Assembly (NCBI GenBank): GCA_027487685.1
Contig: JAIYDC010000029.1
Location: 1-64,000 of the forward strand
DNA length: 64,000 bases
Direction: 5' to 3'
Source: Pseudomonadota bacterium
GTDB taxonomy: Bacteria > Bdellovibrionota > Bacteriovoracia > Bacteriovoracales > Bacteriovoracaceae
In this document: piece by piece, positions 28,738-39,212 of the stretch
Layout: every line of letters begins with the position of its first letter
How positions within the stretch are numbered: the stretch's first letter is position 1
The notes under the pieces: model-generated
What the model saw: only the letters and a program-made list of their open reading frames with translations
What the model was told of the DNA's origin: nothing
The model's database searches: none
Translations under genes and position numbers: made by a program

Positions 28738-29733
28738 CTATTGTAGCCCGTCTTGGACGCCGGAGAAAGCCCGGAGTGCCGCCTGAAAAATTTCGGGCGG
28801 AGCGGCCGTAAAATGTAGGCGAACCTTTGTGATCGGATGAACGAAGCCAAGCTCCTTAGCGTGGAGCAATTGGTAGGGGTAGGCTTCAAGTGCGGCCCGC
28901 ATAGACTCCGGTGCTCGCTTGAGATGAGAGTCACTCCCCCCGTAAATAGGATCACAGAGGATTGGCGTGTGAAGGAGTTGAGAAAGGTGGACCCGGATCT
29001 GGTGGGTGCGTCCGGTCTCAAGGCGTAATTCGACGTGGGTCGCACCATCGTACTGCTTCATTGTCTTGTAGTGGGTCACGGCACGCTTTCCGTTCTTGAC
29101 GTTGGCCGCCATCTTCTGGCGGTGAGTAGGGTGGCGCCCTATGGTGGAGGTGATTGTGCCGGAATGTACTGGCAGTTTGCCTCCTACAAGGGCCTCGTAC
29201 TTTCGGTCAATATCGTGAATCGAGAAAAGAGAGGCTAGGCCCTCATGAGTGAGCTGATCCTTAGCGATGACCATGACACCAGAGGTCCCCATATCTAGTC
29301 GGTGGACGATCCCGGGGCGCTTCTCGGCCCCAATACCTTTTAGGTCCGGGCAATGGTGAAGGATGGCGTTTACTAGCGTTCCGGTATAGTGCCCTGGTGC
29401 CGGATGGACGACCAGTCCTGGGGGCTTATTGATGATGATCAGGTGTGAATCCTCGAAGAGGATTTCGAGTGGTATGGCCTCAGGAATAATGTCACTCGGA
29501 ACAGGTGGCGGAACCTCTACTTCAATGATCGTTCCGACCGGGGGCATCTTGTTGAGGGTTAGTGGAGTTTCGCTCGAGATATCCTCGTCTTCAAACAGGC
29601 GCTTGATCGTCGAGCGAGAGAAGGGCAACTTGTCGGTCAGAAAAACGTCGAGGCGTTTGCAGCTCTCTCTGTCTTCAGCAGTGATTGTGAGCGTATAGTT
29701 TTCGCCGTCGATGGCGGCGTCAGGACCGCTCAT
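28738..29733 (-). CDS. rluD: RluD-like 23S rRNA pseudouridine synthase
   Basis: 331 aa; S4-like N-term, GIVHRLDMGTSGVMVIAK, LETGRTHQIRVHL. Confidence 0.9.
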   Translation of the reverse strand: MSGPDAAIDGENYTLTITAEDRESCKRLDVFLTDKLPFSRSTIKRLFEDEDISSETPLTLNKMPPVGTIIEVEVPPPVPSDIIPEAIPLEILFEDSHLIIINKPPGLVVHPAPGHYTGTLVNAILHHCPDLKGIGAEKRPGIVHRLDMGTSGVMVIAKDQLTHEGLASLFSIHDIDRKYEALVGGKLPVHSGTITSTIGRHPTHRQKMAANVKNGKRAVTHYKTMKQYDGATHVELRLETGRTHQIRVHLSQLLHTPILCDPIYGGSDSHLKRAPESMRAALEAYPYQLLHAKELGFVHPITKVRLHFTAAPPEIFQAALRAFSGVQDGLQ

Positions 29734-30425
29734 TATTTCTGATTCTTAAGCTTCTTAAAGTGCAGAAGATAGCTGGCGGCGACTTGGTCCGGGTTTAGCT
29801 TCAGGACCTTTGCGTACTGGTAGACGTAACCACGGACGTAAACGTCGGCCGGAAGCTTCGAAATATCATCGTTTTCTATCGCCGTAATATGTGTTTTAGA
29901 AATTCGAGTCATATCCGCCATTCGGTCAAGAGCGACGTTCTTGTAATCCCGGATCTCCTTAAGGAGCTTCCCGGTGTATTCGGAGCACTCGCGGATCCTG
30001 CGGTCCATCTCTGGGTTCTCAATATACTCGAGGCCAAACTTTTTCATCGCTGTGATCTTGGAGACCTTCGCCTCGATAAGATTCGACCCGTAGTCTTCGT
30101 ATTCGACGGTGTCTTTGGGTCTATCTTCAAGACTCGAGACGGTGTAGATCTGGCCGAGCGGACGAATCGGGTTGATACCATTTTGGTTAAAGCCTCGGAG
30201 CCTATCGTACTCGCGGCGTTTCTCGGGGAAACCGAGAACTGAGTAGGCCTCTTCAATTTGTCCAAGGATCGCGTCGCATTCATCTTTGGTCATGAGCGAG
30301 TAGAGGGCAACGCTGTCTCCAGAGTAGGCATTCCGGGCGCGGATGTAGGCGTTCTCAATTTGTTGAGGATTTGCTCCGGGCTCGACTTCGAGGGCTTCGT
30401 AGTAGTTTTTCTTTTCTGCGTCCAT
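29733..30425 (-). CDS. Degenerate J-domain fused to RodZ-type HTH
   Basis: 230 aa; YYEALEVEPGANPQQIENAYIRARNAY...AYSVLGFPEKRREYDRLRG (J-like, no HPD) and LKEIRDYKNVALDRMADMTRISKTHITAIENDDISKLPADVYVRGYVYQYAKVLKL (HTH). Confidence 0.8.
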   Translation of the reverse strand: MDAEKKNYYEALEVEPGANPQQIENAYIRARNAYSGDSVALYSLMTKDECDAILGQIEEAYSVLGFPEKRREYDRLRGFNQNGINPIRPLGQIYTVSSLEDRPKDTVEYEDYGSNLIEAKVSKITAMKKFGLEYIENPEMDRRIRECSEYTGKLLKEIRDYKNVALDRMADMTRISKTHITAIENDDISKLPADVYVRGYVYQYAKVLKLNPDQVAASYLLHFKKLKNQK

Positions 30426-30440
30426 ACGTTTTCTTAACCT

Positions 30441-31373
30441 CTAGGATTCGATGAGTCGGTTGACGATCCGGTCGAAGTTGTTAACCAGCTTTGAGTTGGG
30501 GTACTCGATCAGGAGCGGCTTGCGCTTCCGGACACTTTGCCAAACGGAGGCATCGTAGTCGAGGTAACCAGGGAAGGTCATCTCGATGCCGAAATATTTA
30601 CGGCAGATGCTCTGGATCGAATAGCCGATGTCGATGTCGGCCTGGGAGCGGACCTGGTTGATGATCAGGTTAGGACGGAAGTGAGACAGCTCGTCCTTAA
30701 TCCTAAGTCCGACTTCCGGATTGATATCGCTGATTCTTTTCACCAGGTCGGCCGGTGACGTCGTTGATCCCGAGGCGATTTTAGCGCTCATGGCCTCTTC
30801 GATTAGAGGTTCAATCTCTGAGATCCCCTCAATCATTTTGAGACGGCGGTAGAAAACTGATTTGATGAACCGGTAGGTGTTTTCAATCGACGTAGGCTCT
30901 GGAAGTACGACGAGGATACCCTTATCTGCACTGATGAAGAAGTCGATGGTGTTGAACGCCGTACCTGCGCCGAGATCAAAGAGGATGTAGTCAGCATCAA
31001 GGTCATGGAGTTTCCGGATGATTTGATTTTTATGCATGTGCTTTAAGTTCGCCATGCCGATCTCATCTTGGGCGCCAGAAATAATTCGTAAATTGCTGAT
31101 AGGCGTTGGTACTAACAGGTCCTCAAAATTAGTGACGCGCTTAGAAACATAGTCTGACAGAGTGACGCTAGGAATCGGCAATCCAAGGCAAGTGTGAAGG
31201 TTGGCCCCACCGAGATCAAGGTCTACCGCTACCACTTTGTTACCCATGAGTGCGAGGCAGATCGCCACGTTGGCAGAAACCAAGCTTTTGCCCACGCCGC
31301 CTTTACCACCACCAATGGCCCAGATTTTTTTCATTTTCTGCGCCGGAAGCCCAGATTCTGTCGCTAAATTCAT
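30441..31373 (-). CDS. MinD/FlhG-like P-loop ATPase
   Basis: 310 aa; IWAIGGGKGGVGKSLVSANVAICLA deviant Walker A; VVAVDLDLGGANLHTCLG. Confidence 0.9.
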   Translation of the reverse strand: MNLATESGLPAQKMKKIWAIGGGKGGVGKSLVSANVAICLALMGNKVVAVDLDLGGANLHTCLGLPIPSVTLSDYVSKRVTNFEDLLVPTPISNLRIISGAQDEIGMANLKHMHKNQIIRKLHDLDADYILFDLGAGTAFNTIDFFISADKGILVVLPEPTSIENTYRFIKSVFYRRLKMIEGISEIEPLIEEAMSAKIASGSTTSPADLVKRISDINPEVGLRIKDELSHFRPNLIINQVRSQADIDIGYSIQSICRKYFGIEMTFPGYLDYDASVWQSVRKRKPLLIEYPNSKLVNNFDRIVNRLIES

Positions 31374-31566
31374 ATCTTAAAATTATTGATTCATTTTTAG
31401 ATTTTGGGAAGGATATTTAGTGAGTGATTTCTTGCAGATAACGATTCTTGTGGAGCTTTTTCAGGCAAGGCTAGACGAGCAGGGTCGAATCCATTAAATT
31501 GTGAACACCAAGTAAGACAATGGATTAGATGTTTTTTATTTAAAACATTATAATGAAGGAGCAGGG

Positions 31567-32247
31567 ATGGCAGCATCTCATGGCCAAAAGTACGATTCCT
31601 CGTTTGAAACAGTTTTGCACAAACGGTCGGATCTTCATCTACTTAGAAAGCTTTGGCATATTTCAACTGGATCCTTAGGGCTATTTTTGTTTACAAATTC
31701 CTCGGAGTCCCAGACTTTTTGGGCCTTTGTTATCCTTTCCATCGCGATCGCTGGATTCTTGGTGGATATTGTTAGAAAACGAATGCCCTCCGTTAATCTT
31801 TTTGTGATCAGATTGATGGGTCCATTAATGCGTCGCTCTGAGCGAGAGGGTGTCACAGGTCTACCTTTCTATGCCCTCGGCGTCTCTCTTTCTCTGTTTT
31901 TTTATTCTCGGGATATTGCCATCGTTTCTAGCATGTTCTTAGTTTTTTCAGATCCGCTCTCGTCTTTTTTTGGTGTTCTCTATGGTAAGGACAAAATCCT
32001 GCCGAATAAATCACTCCAGGGTGCTGTGGCCGGGTTCTTTACCTGCTACCTCATCACGCTGTTTTATGCGATGAATACGACGACTCTTGGGACCCACCTC
32101 TTGGTGTTTGCCATCGTGGCCGGAGTCATTGGTTCGGCATCCGAGCTAATCTCGGCCTTCAATGTCGACGATAACCTCACCATCCCGGTGCTTTCTGGTC
32201 TGGGTATGACGCTTCTCAACTATTACATCACTGTCTTTCCGTCATAG
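31567..32247 (+). CDS. Diacylglycerol/polyprenol kinase family membrane protein
   Basis: 226 aa; RKLWHISTGSLGLF...FSDPLSSFFGVLYGKDKILPNKSLQGAVAGFFTC...DDNLTIPVLSGL. Confidence 0.75.
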   Translation: MAASHGQKYDSSFETVLHKRSDLHLLRKLWHISTGSLGLFLFTNSSESQTFWAFVILSIAIAGFLVDIVRKRMPSVNLFVIRLMGPLMRRSEREGVTGLPFYALGVSLSLFFYSRDIAIVSSMFLVFSDPLSSFFGVLYGKDKILPNKSLQGAVAGFFTCYLITLFYAMNTTTLGTHLLVFAIVAGVIGSASELISAFNVDDNLTIPVLSGLGMTLLNYYITVFPS

Positions 32248-32254
32248 TTTTGAA

Positions 32255-32280
32255 AACAAGGCCGTTTTATCGGCCTTGTT
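32255..32280. terminator. Hairpin terminator between convergent genes
   Basis: AACAAGGCCG-ttttat-CGGCCTTGTT. Confidence 0.75.
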
Positions 32281-32283
32281 AAG

Positions 32284-34689
32284 TTACTCTTTAACGACAA
32301 AATTACAGATTTTTCCTGGTACGTAAATCTCCTTAACGATAGTTCCGTTTAAGAACTTAGCGACCTTTTCATCGGCCTTAATAAGGGCGAAGAGGTCATC
32401 TTTAGAGATGTCCGGTGCGACCTCGAAAGTTCCCCGGGTCTTACCGTTGATCTGGGCGGCGACGGTGATCGTGTCGTCCTTAGCGAGTTCGGCGTTGAAG
32501 AGAGGCCACGGCTCGAAGGTGAGTGTCTTTGTATGGCCGAGGAAGCTCCAGATCTCTTCGGAAAGGTGTGGTGCAAAGGGCGCTAGAGCGAGCGCAAATT
32601 TCTCGGCCGTCTCGCGGGAAATCTTCCCAGTTTTATAGATATGGTTGGTGAAGATCATCATTTGCGAGATAGCGGTGTTAAAGCGCATCCCTTCCACATC
32701 GGCCGTGACTTTTTTGAGCATCTTGTGAAGCTCTTTGACATTGGTGATCGGCTCGTCGCCGTCATCGATGTACCTCGCTTGGTCCAGGACAAACCGGCTT
32801 ACGCGGCTAAGGAAGTTATAGACCCCCTTCACGCCGTCCATAGACCAGGGCTTAGTTTTCTCAAGGGGTCCCATGAACATTTCGTAGAGTCGCAAGGTGT
32901 CTGCGCCGTACTCTTTAACGACTAAGTCCGGGTTGATGACATTTCCTCTAGACTTCGACATCTTCTCGCCGTCCTCTCCGAGAATCATCCCCTGATTGAT
33001 GAGCTTATGGAACGGCTCCTTGGTCGAAACAAGGCCCAGATCAAAGAGTACCTTGTGCCAGAATCTGGAATAGAGCAGGTGAAGGACCGCGTGTTCGGCC
33101 CCGCCGACATAGAGATCGACCGGCATCCAGTAGTTTTCGATCTTCGAGTTCCACGGTTCTTTGGTGTTCTTCGGATCACAAAAGCGCAGGTAGTACCAGC
33201 ACGAGCCGGCCCACTGAGGCATGGTGTTTGTTTCGCGCTTGGCCTTCTTGCCGGTCTTCGGGTCAACGACCGTCAGCCACTCGTCGATAGTGGCGAGGGG
33301 TGACTCCCCAGTACCCGATGGCTCGTATTTATCAACTGCAGGCAGAATCACTGGAAGCTCGTCAGCGTCGAGACAACGGACGGTGCCGTCTTCGAACTTA
33401 AGGATCGGGAACGGCTCACCCCAATAGCGCTGCCGGGAGAAGAGCCAGTCGCGGAGTTTGTAGTTTATTTTTTTACTTCCGAGTTTCTTATCTTCAAGCC
33501 AGGAGATCATCTTCGCAATAGCGCTGGTCTTGTCGAGTCCGTCCAGGAAGCCGGAGTTCACGTGTGGCCCATCTTCAGAGAAAGCTGCTTCTGAAACATT
33601 TCCACCTGCCACTACTTCGACGATCGGTAGGTTAAACTTCTTGGCGAACTCCCAGTCCCTCTCATCGTGGGCCGGAACCGACATGATAGCACCCGTGCCA
33701 TAGGTATTAAGGACGTAGTCAGCAACGTAAACCGGGATCTTCTGGCCATTGGTCGGGTTGACGGCGTAGGCCCCGGTGAAGGCGCCGGTCTTGTCTTTGT
33801 TAAGCTCTGTCCGCTCAAGGTCCGACTTCAGCGCAGTCATCTCCCGGTAGCTGGCGATCACAGTGGTCTGCGCAGAGGTTGTGATGACGTCGACGAGCCG
33901 ATGCTCAGGAGCCAACACCATATAGGTTGCGCCGAAGAGTGTATCCGGTCGTGAGGTGAACACTTCGATGGATTCAGCAGAGTCCGCGACGGCAAATCTA
34001 ATAAGGGCGCCTTCGGACTTTCCGATCCACATCCTCTGCATCTCTTTGACGGACTCAGGCCAGTCGAGGAGTTCGAGGTCTTCGAGAAGTCTTTCGGCGT
34101 ATTGTGTGATCCGGAGCATCCACTGCTTCATGGGTTTCCGTACCACCGGGTGGCCACCGACTTCGGACTTGCCGTTGATGACTTCTTCGTTGGCAAGGAC
34201 AGTCTTGAGCTCTGGGCACCAGTTCACCATCATGTGGGACTCGTAGGCGAGACCCTTATTGAAGAGCTGAACAAAGATCCACTGGGTCCAACGGTAGTAG
34301 TCAACGTTGGAGGTAGCGACCTCTCGGTCCCAATCATAAGAGAACCCGAGAGATTTCAGCTGACGCTTAAAGGTGGCGATGTTTTGCTGAGTTGTGATGT
34401 TGGGATGGATGCCCGTTTTCATGGCATGGTTCTCGGCCGGAAGACCGAATGAATCCCAGCCCATGGGATGGAGAACGTTGAAACCTTTCATCCGCTTGTA
34501 GCGGGCAACAATATCCGTAGCCGTGTAGCCCTCTGGGTGACCAACGTGGAGGCCCGCACCGGAGGGGTAGGGGAACATGTCGAGTACGTAGTATTTGGGT
34601 TTCCCGAAGTCTTCGGTCGTTTTGAATGTCTGGTGGTCTTCCCAGTATTTTTGCCAGCGGGGTTCGATCTCGGAGAAGTTATATTCCAT
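32284..34689 (-). CDS. leuS: Leucyl-tRNA synthetase
   Basis: 801 aa; [49 protein letters not shown]. Confidence 0.98.
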   Translation of the reverse strand: MEYNFSEIEPRWQKYWEDHQTFKTTEDFGKPKYYVLDMFPYPSGAGLHVGHPEGYTATDIVARYKRMKGFNVLHPMGWDSFGLPAENHAMKTGIHPNITTQQNIATFKRQLKSLGFSYDWDREVATSNVDYYRWTQWIFVQLFNKGLAYESHMMVNWCPELKTVLANEEVINGKSEVGGHPVVRKPMKQWMLRITQYAERLLEDLELLDWPESVKEMQRMWIGKSEGALIRFAVADSAESIEVFTSRPDTLFGATYMVLAPEHRLVDVITTSAQTTVIASYREMTALKSDLERTELNKDKTGAFTGAYAVNPTNGQKIPVYVADYVLNTYGTGAIMSVPAHDERDWEFAKKFNLPIVEVVAGGNVSEAAFSEDGPHVNSGFLDGLDKTSAIAKMISWLEDKKLGSKKINYKLRDWLFSRQRYWGEPFPILKFEDGTVRCLDADELPVILPAVDKYEPSGTGESPLATIDEWLTVVDPKTGKKAKRETNTMPQWAGSCWYYLRFCDPKNTKEPWNSKIENYWMPVDLYVGGAEHAVLHLLYSRFWHKVLFDLGLVSTKEPFHKLINQGMILGEDGEKMSKSRGNVINPDLVVKEYGADTLRLYEMFMGPLEKTKPWSMDGVKGVYNFLSRVSRFVLDQARYIDDGDEPITNVKELHKMLKKVTADVEGMRFNTAISQMMIFTNHIYKTGKISRETAEKFALALAPFAPHLSEEIWSFLGHTKTLTFEPWPLFNAELAKDDTITVAAQINGKTRGTFEVAPDISKDDLFALIKADEKVAKFLNGTIVKEIYVPGKICNFVVKE

Positions 34690-34777
34690 AAGCTTTCTAG
34701 TCCTTCACAGTTAAGTGATTCTCAGCTTAATGGAATTTAGGCCACATTTAAAGAGAGTCTAGGTGCGTCATGGGAAA

Positions 34778-34820
34778 TAAAAAAAGGGACATCACGCATC
34801 CGGCGTTAGTCCCTTTTTTT
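34778..34820. terminator. Probable bidirectional terminator
   Basis: AAAAAAAGGGAC ... GTCCCTTTTTTT. Confidence 0.65.
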
Positions 34821-34837
34821 GGGGGGGATAACCGCTA

Positions 34838-35227
34838 TCAGGCCGAGTGACAACTTAGGGGGTATGTTATCTCATGTCCTTTAGGGGACGTGATTGAAAG
34901 GTAGTCGTGAACGTCCGAGAACTCATTGGTGTTCTGAACGTTGATCCGGTGTTTATTTCCGTCGATGTAGAGGGTCTTGGTAAAGCCGAGGTTCTTTTTA
35001 TGGGTACGGACTGAGTCGCCGGGGACCGAGGAAATCGAGCGGGAATTTCCCTCAACGTCTTCCCGGTGGAAAGAGATCCGGTCAGTCTCAATGGTAAATG
35101 TTTTTTCGCCGAAGGCAGTCGAGCAGGTAATGGTGCCGCTGGCAGCGCTGGCACTCAGGGTGTGAATCACAAGCAAGAGGCCTAAAATTCCCAAAAGTGT
35201 GGTGATCGATAGTGTTTTTGTTTTCAT
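34838..35227 (-). CDS. Small secreted protein, unknown function
   Basis: 129 aa with signal peptide; beta-rich body with two cysteines. Confidence 0.65.
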   Translation of the reverse strand: MKTKTLSITTLLGILGLLLVIHTLSASAASGTITCSTAFGEKTFTIETDRISFHREDVEGNSRSISSVPGDSVRTHKKNLGFTKTLYIDGNKHRINVQNTNEFSDVHDYLSITSPKGHEITYPLSCHSA

Positions 35228-35387
35228 ACTTCCCCCGTAATTTTGGTAGAAGATTTCTTCCTGATGTCTTCCGTTGTGCTGTATCTATTACAAAGGAAGT
35301 GCCAAAAAAGGGGGAGTGGTTCTAGGGGGTTAGAGTGGGGCGAGAGAGTGGAGTCCGAACACCTGTCAATTGTTTGGTCAGTTTTTC

Positions 35388-36128
35388 TTAGTGCGCTTGA
35401 AATGTTTCCTGAAGTTTCCGAACCGCCTCGATCTCTGCCAAGAAGTTCTGCTTAATCTTCTTACTCACTACGACTCCACGCTTAAGCGCCCAGATGTTGT
35501 AGGTAATGACGAGGGTGCGATCCTCTTTGAGGGGAATAAAGGAAGAAACGGCTACTCCCGCCTCAGGGCCCCCAGTGAAGTTCGTGTGTTCCCGTAGCAT
35601 GATGAGTGAAGAGCCCTTGGAGATGACATCGAGGTTCTTAGCCGCAGTCACTGCGCGGGTGATTTTTGAGCTCGGAAGGGTGCTAACGTCGTCGGCATCG
35701 AAGAACGCCCGGAGTTTATAGCTGTAGCCCTGGTCTCCCGGAACAGTGACGATGAAAGTTTCAGGGCCAATTCGCTTTAAACGCTGATCCTCAAGAGTGT
35801 GGGCGATGTATTTTTCATCTAAGAGTTGCTTATCGTCGAAGAAACCCACTGGCTTGTTAACCACGTACACAGATTTCGAGATTACGATTCCAACGTCCTT
35901 GCGCTTCAGAAGGTCCAGAGAATCTATCTCGGCCAGGTCGGGGTATTGGACGCTGACTTTCTTGGGTGATAGCATCTTGATAAAATAGTGGATCTCCCGC
36001 TTGAGAAGCTCTTTTGACTTGACCGGAAAGCTCAGGTCCTTCTGTTCGACGGTCATCGCTGAAAGCGGAAGGGCCGCCAAAAGGTTCAGGAGAAACGTGA
36101 GAAGGAGGCGGGGCAGAGTGTATTCCAT
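35388..36128 (-). CDS. Secreted/periplasmic protein, unknown function
   Basis: 246 aa with signal peptide (LLLTFLLNLLAALPLSAM). Confidence 0.7.
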   Translation of the reverse strand: MEYTLPRLLLTFLLNLLAALPLSAMTVEQKDLSFPVKSKELLKREIHYFIKMLSPKKVSVQYPDLAEIDSLDLLKRKDVGIVISKSVYVVNKPVGFFDDKQLLDEKYIAHTLEDQRLKRIGPETFIVTVPGDQGYSYKLRAFFDADDVSTLPSSKITRAVTAAKNLDVISKGSSLIMLREHTNFTGGPEAGVAVSSFIPLKEDRTLVITYNIWALKRGVVVSKKIKQNFLAEIEAVRKLQETFQAH

Positions 36129-36204
36129 GGGTAACCTCAGATTTAATACTGTTCTTGTCGGAGAAGGCGAAGAGAAACATGAGTGAAAATGTCAGGGGTC
36201 AGCA

Positions 36205-36744
36205 ATGATTAGGCCAATATGCCGGATGGGGAACCCGATTCTTAGGAAAAGTGCTCAAAAAGTGGCTAAAGATTTTTTAAAATCTGACGACCTTGGTCGG
36301 TTAATCGAAGATTTGAAGGATTCCATGAAGCACTACGGAGGTATAGGCATCGCAGCGCCACAGATTGGTGTCGATCTTCAGGTAGCGATCATTGAGCTTA
36401 AGGGCTTCAACCGCTATGGCGAGAATCTCGATCTTCCGCTACAGCTCTTTATAAATCCGGAGCTCCACCCTCTCAGTGAGGAAACTCAAGGGTTTTGGGA
36501 GGGGTGCTTGTCCGTACCAGGACTCCGCGGATACGTCGAGCGGCCCTCTGCGATTCGTGTCACTTACATGGACGAGACAGGGGCTTCGAAGGAGCTCGAG
36601 GCACGTGGCTTTCTCGCCACTGTCCTTCAGCACGAGCTCGACCACCTTCATGGAGTCCTTTACGTCGATCGCATCAAGGATCCACGTCTCCTTGCTTACC
36701 AAGAAGAGTTTGATCAGTTCATTAAGGAGAGGGCAATAGAGTGA
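36205..36744 (+). CDS. def: Peptide deformylase
   Basis: 179 aa; GIGIAAPQIGV, EGCLSVPGLRG, LQHELDHLHGVLYVDRI. Confidence 0.96.
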   Translation: MIRPICRMGNPILRKSAQKVAKDFLKSDDLGRLIEDLKDSMKHYGGIGIAAPQIGVDLQVAIIELKGFNRYGENLDLPLQLFINPELHPLSEETQGFWEGCLSVPGLRGYVERPSAIRVTYMDETGASKELEARGFLATVLQHELDHLHGVLYVDRIKDPRLLAYQEEFDQFIKERAIE

Positions 36745-38066
36745 CCACAGTTGTTGACCGGCGCTCTGCTCTGGCGGAGCTTTTAAAGTTTGCTCTCCCG
36801 ATTATCATTGGGCAGATAGGCCTGATGCTTATTGGGACCGGTGACATGATCATCGCAGGCCGCTACTCAAGGGAATGCCTGGCCGCCATAGGTCTTGCGA
36901 TTTCGATCGCCAACCCGATCCAGATCTCCCTACTTGGCATGCAATTTTCGATCTCACCGCTTTTGGCGCAGAAGAGAGGTAATGGCGAGGACATTGGCCC
37001 TTATTTCTGGACCGTCGTGGTGTATAGTCTTCTGATCTCTATAGTTTCTTGTGGCCTGACCTTTCTGAGCTTTAAACTCGTTCCCTTGTTGGGCTACGAG
37101 ACGAATCTCAACGGAATTATAGAAGAGTACCTCATCATCACTAGCTTTTCCTCCCTGGGTCTTTGCCTTTTTCAGGGGATGAAAGAGTTTCTTCAATCAC
37201 AAGAACGGACGATGGCAGCAAACGCTGTGGCGCTCTCATGCGCAGCCCTTAACGTTCCATTGAACTTCGTTCTGGTGTTCGGTGCCTACGGATTTCCGAA
37301 GTTCGCAGAGGCAGGTCTTGCTTGGGCGAGCCTGATCGTTCGCCTCATCATGGGGCTAGCACTCTTTCTTGCTGCCCGGAGCTGGTGGGCAAGCTCACGC
37401 AAAATTGACTGGGGCTTTATGCGGGAACTCTGGAAACTCGGTGCGCCGATCTCCGTGTCCCTTTTCTTTGAGGTCCTGGCGTTCTGTTCGGTCACGCTGT
37501 TTGTTGGAAAATTCGCGGAGGTCCAGATTGCTGCCAACAACCTGGCCTTGAACCTCGGCTCCCTTGCTTTCATGATTCCTCTTTCTATCAGTGCCGCCGT
37601 AAGCGTCAAAGTTGGCCATGCCTACGGCGAACGCAATCGCCCTGTGATCATTCGTTATGCGCAGGTTAGCCTCTTTACATCTTTCATTTTTACCCTGGCG
37701 GTGGGGAGCGTCTTTTACCTCATTCCGCAACCGATCTTAGAACTCTACACAGATGATGTCTTCGTGCTCGATTGGGCCAAAAAACTCCTCTTCTGGGTCG
37801 CCTGTTTTCAGCTCTTCGATGGCGCCCAGGTTACGATATCTGGAATCCTGAGGGGACTTTCAATCACCCGCGCCGCCTCGATCTCGATTTTTGTGGGCTA
37901 CTGGATCATTGGAATTCCTCTTGGGTACTACCTCGGTTTTTACGCAGGCTTCGAGGCCCAGGGCTTTTGGATAGGACTTGCGACTTCTCTCGCCGTTGTG
38001 GCCCTCATGCTCGGCACAGTTTTGAGGCGTAAGCTTATGGCACTCCAATTTGGAGAGGCCCCTTGA
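36741..38066 (+). CDS. MATE family efflux transporter
   Basis: 441 aa; LALPIIIGQIG-like start, twelve hydrophobic segments; overlaps def by 4 nt. Confidence 0.9.
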   Translation: MTTVVDRRSALAELLKFALPIIIGQIGLMLIGTGDMIIAGRYSRECLAAIGLAISIANPIQISLLGMQFSISPLLAQKRGNGEDIGPYFWTVVVYSLLISIVSCGLTFLSFKLVPLLGYETNLNGIIEEYLIITSFSSLGLCLFQGMKEFLQSQERTMAANAVALSCAALNVPLNFVLVFGAYGFPKFAEAGLAWASLIVRLIMGLALFLAARSWWASSRKIDWGFMRELWKLGAPISVSLFFEVLAFCSVTLFVGKFAEVQIAANNLALNLGSLAFMIPLSISAAVSVKVGHAYGERNRPVIIRYAQVSLFTSFIFTLAVGSVFYLIPQPILELYTDDVFVLDWAKKLLFWVACFQLFDGAQVTISGILRGLSITRAASISIFVGYWIIGIPLGYYLGFYAGFEAQGFWIGLATSLAVVALMLGTVLRRKLMALQFGEAP

Positions 38067-38665
38067 ATAGGATGATTGATCACATTCTTGAGGAGCTGGA
38101 GAGCGCAGGATTTTCTCAAGTGGCAGGTCATCTTGCACCAGAAATTCTCGCTCCACTTGGTGCCTTCATTGATGATCACCGGGGAGAGTTTCGTCCGGCG
38201 AAAGTAGGAACGGGCGATAACCGTCAGAGAGTAGAAGGCATCCGCGGTGATGAAACCTATTGGCTCGATCCTTTAACTCGGGCAGCGCCATTCGGTGCAG
38301 TCTTTTCATTTCTCGACGAGCTCCGTGCCAGATTAAACGAGCGCTTCTACCTGGGTCTTAAGCAGTATGAGTGCCACCTCGCCTGCTACCCACCTGGAGC
38401 GTTCTATGGCGTGCACCTCGATCGTTTTAACGCCGACTCTTCGCGCTCCCTCTCCTTTGTCTTCTATCTCAACGAGAGCTGGAACTCAGAGCTCGGGGGT
38501 GAGCTTGTTCTATACACTAAAGATGGCGGCGAGCGCGCTCGGATTTGTCCAGCACCCGGAACTTTCATCTGCTTTTTGAGTGACGATTTTCCCCATGAGG
38601 TGAAGCCGGCCCTTCGGGAGCGCCGGAGCCTTACGGGGTGGATGCACACCAAACTCATTACCTAG
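38063..38665 (+). CDS. 2OG-Fe(II) oxygenase, prolyl-4-hydroxylase/EGLN-like
   Basis: 200 aa; YPPGAFYGVHLDRF (HxD), FYLNESWNSELGGELVLY, DDFPHEVKPALRERRSLTGW (distal H and Arg). Confidence 0.88.
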   Translation: MNRMIDHILEELESAGFSQVAGHLAPEILAPLGAFIDDHRGEFRPAKVGTGDNRQRVEGIRGDETYWLDPLTRAAPFGAVFSFLDELRARLNERFYLGLKQYECHLACYPPGAFYGVHLDRFNADSSRSLSFVFYLNESWNSELGGELVLYTKDGGERARICPAPGTFICFLSDDFPHEVKPALRERRSLTGWMHTKLIT

Positions 38666-38675
38666 GAGCGACCCT

Positions 38676-39110
38676 TTGAACTGCTCACTCTGTAACCGGA
38701 TCTCGGCAACGAAAACCCAAGACTATGCCTACCTGATTCATGAGTATCCCAATAGCTACCTGTACCTTGGGGAGCATCAGTTCTACCATGGTTACTGCGT
38801 CCTTGTGACTAAGGGCCACTATGCGGAAATGACCGATCTCTCTGAGACTGACCAGGTCGCACTTTTTCGGGAGATGATGCATGCACATGCTCTGATTGAG
38901 TCAGTCTTTGCACCCAAAAAGATGAACCTCTGTAGCATCGGAAACGTTGTGCCCCACGTCCATTGGCACTTTTTCCCTCGCTATGCAGATGACCCTCACT
39001 TCACCAACCCACCCTGGCTTCAGATGCACCTCTTCGACACAGCTCGAGTTTCGCCCCAAGTACGAGACGCACTGATTGAGAAACTGCGGGCCGCGGTGAC
39101 CCCGCTGTAA
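38676..39110 (+). CDS. HIT family protein
   Basis: 144 aa; VPHVHWHFFPRY. Confidence 0.88.
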   Translation: MNCSLCNRISATKTQDYAYLIHEYPNSYLYLGEHQFYHGYCVLVTKGHYAEMTDLSETDQVALFREMMHAHALIESVFAPKKMNLCSIGNVVPHVHWHFFPRYADDPHFTNPPWLQMHLFDTARVSPQVRDALIEKLRAAVTPL

Positions 39111-39212
39111 GCCTAGGTTAGATTTTCGAGGCTCAAGATTATTAACACAAATAATGTTTGCCATACGACTGGACAGCGCGCTTCAATTTATTGACGACGC
39201 CTCACTTTTAAC

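Noticed and set aside
34811-34827. T7G7 homopolymer junction after a hairpin
   Set aside because: The T run is explained as the terminator tail; the G run has no clear partner or function and may be chance or sequencing artefact.
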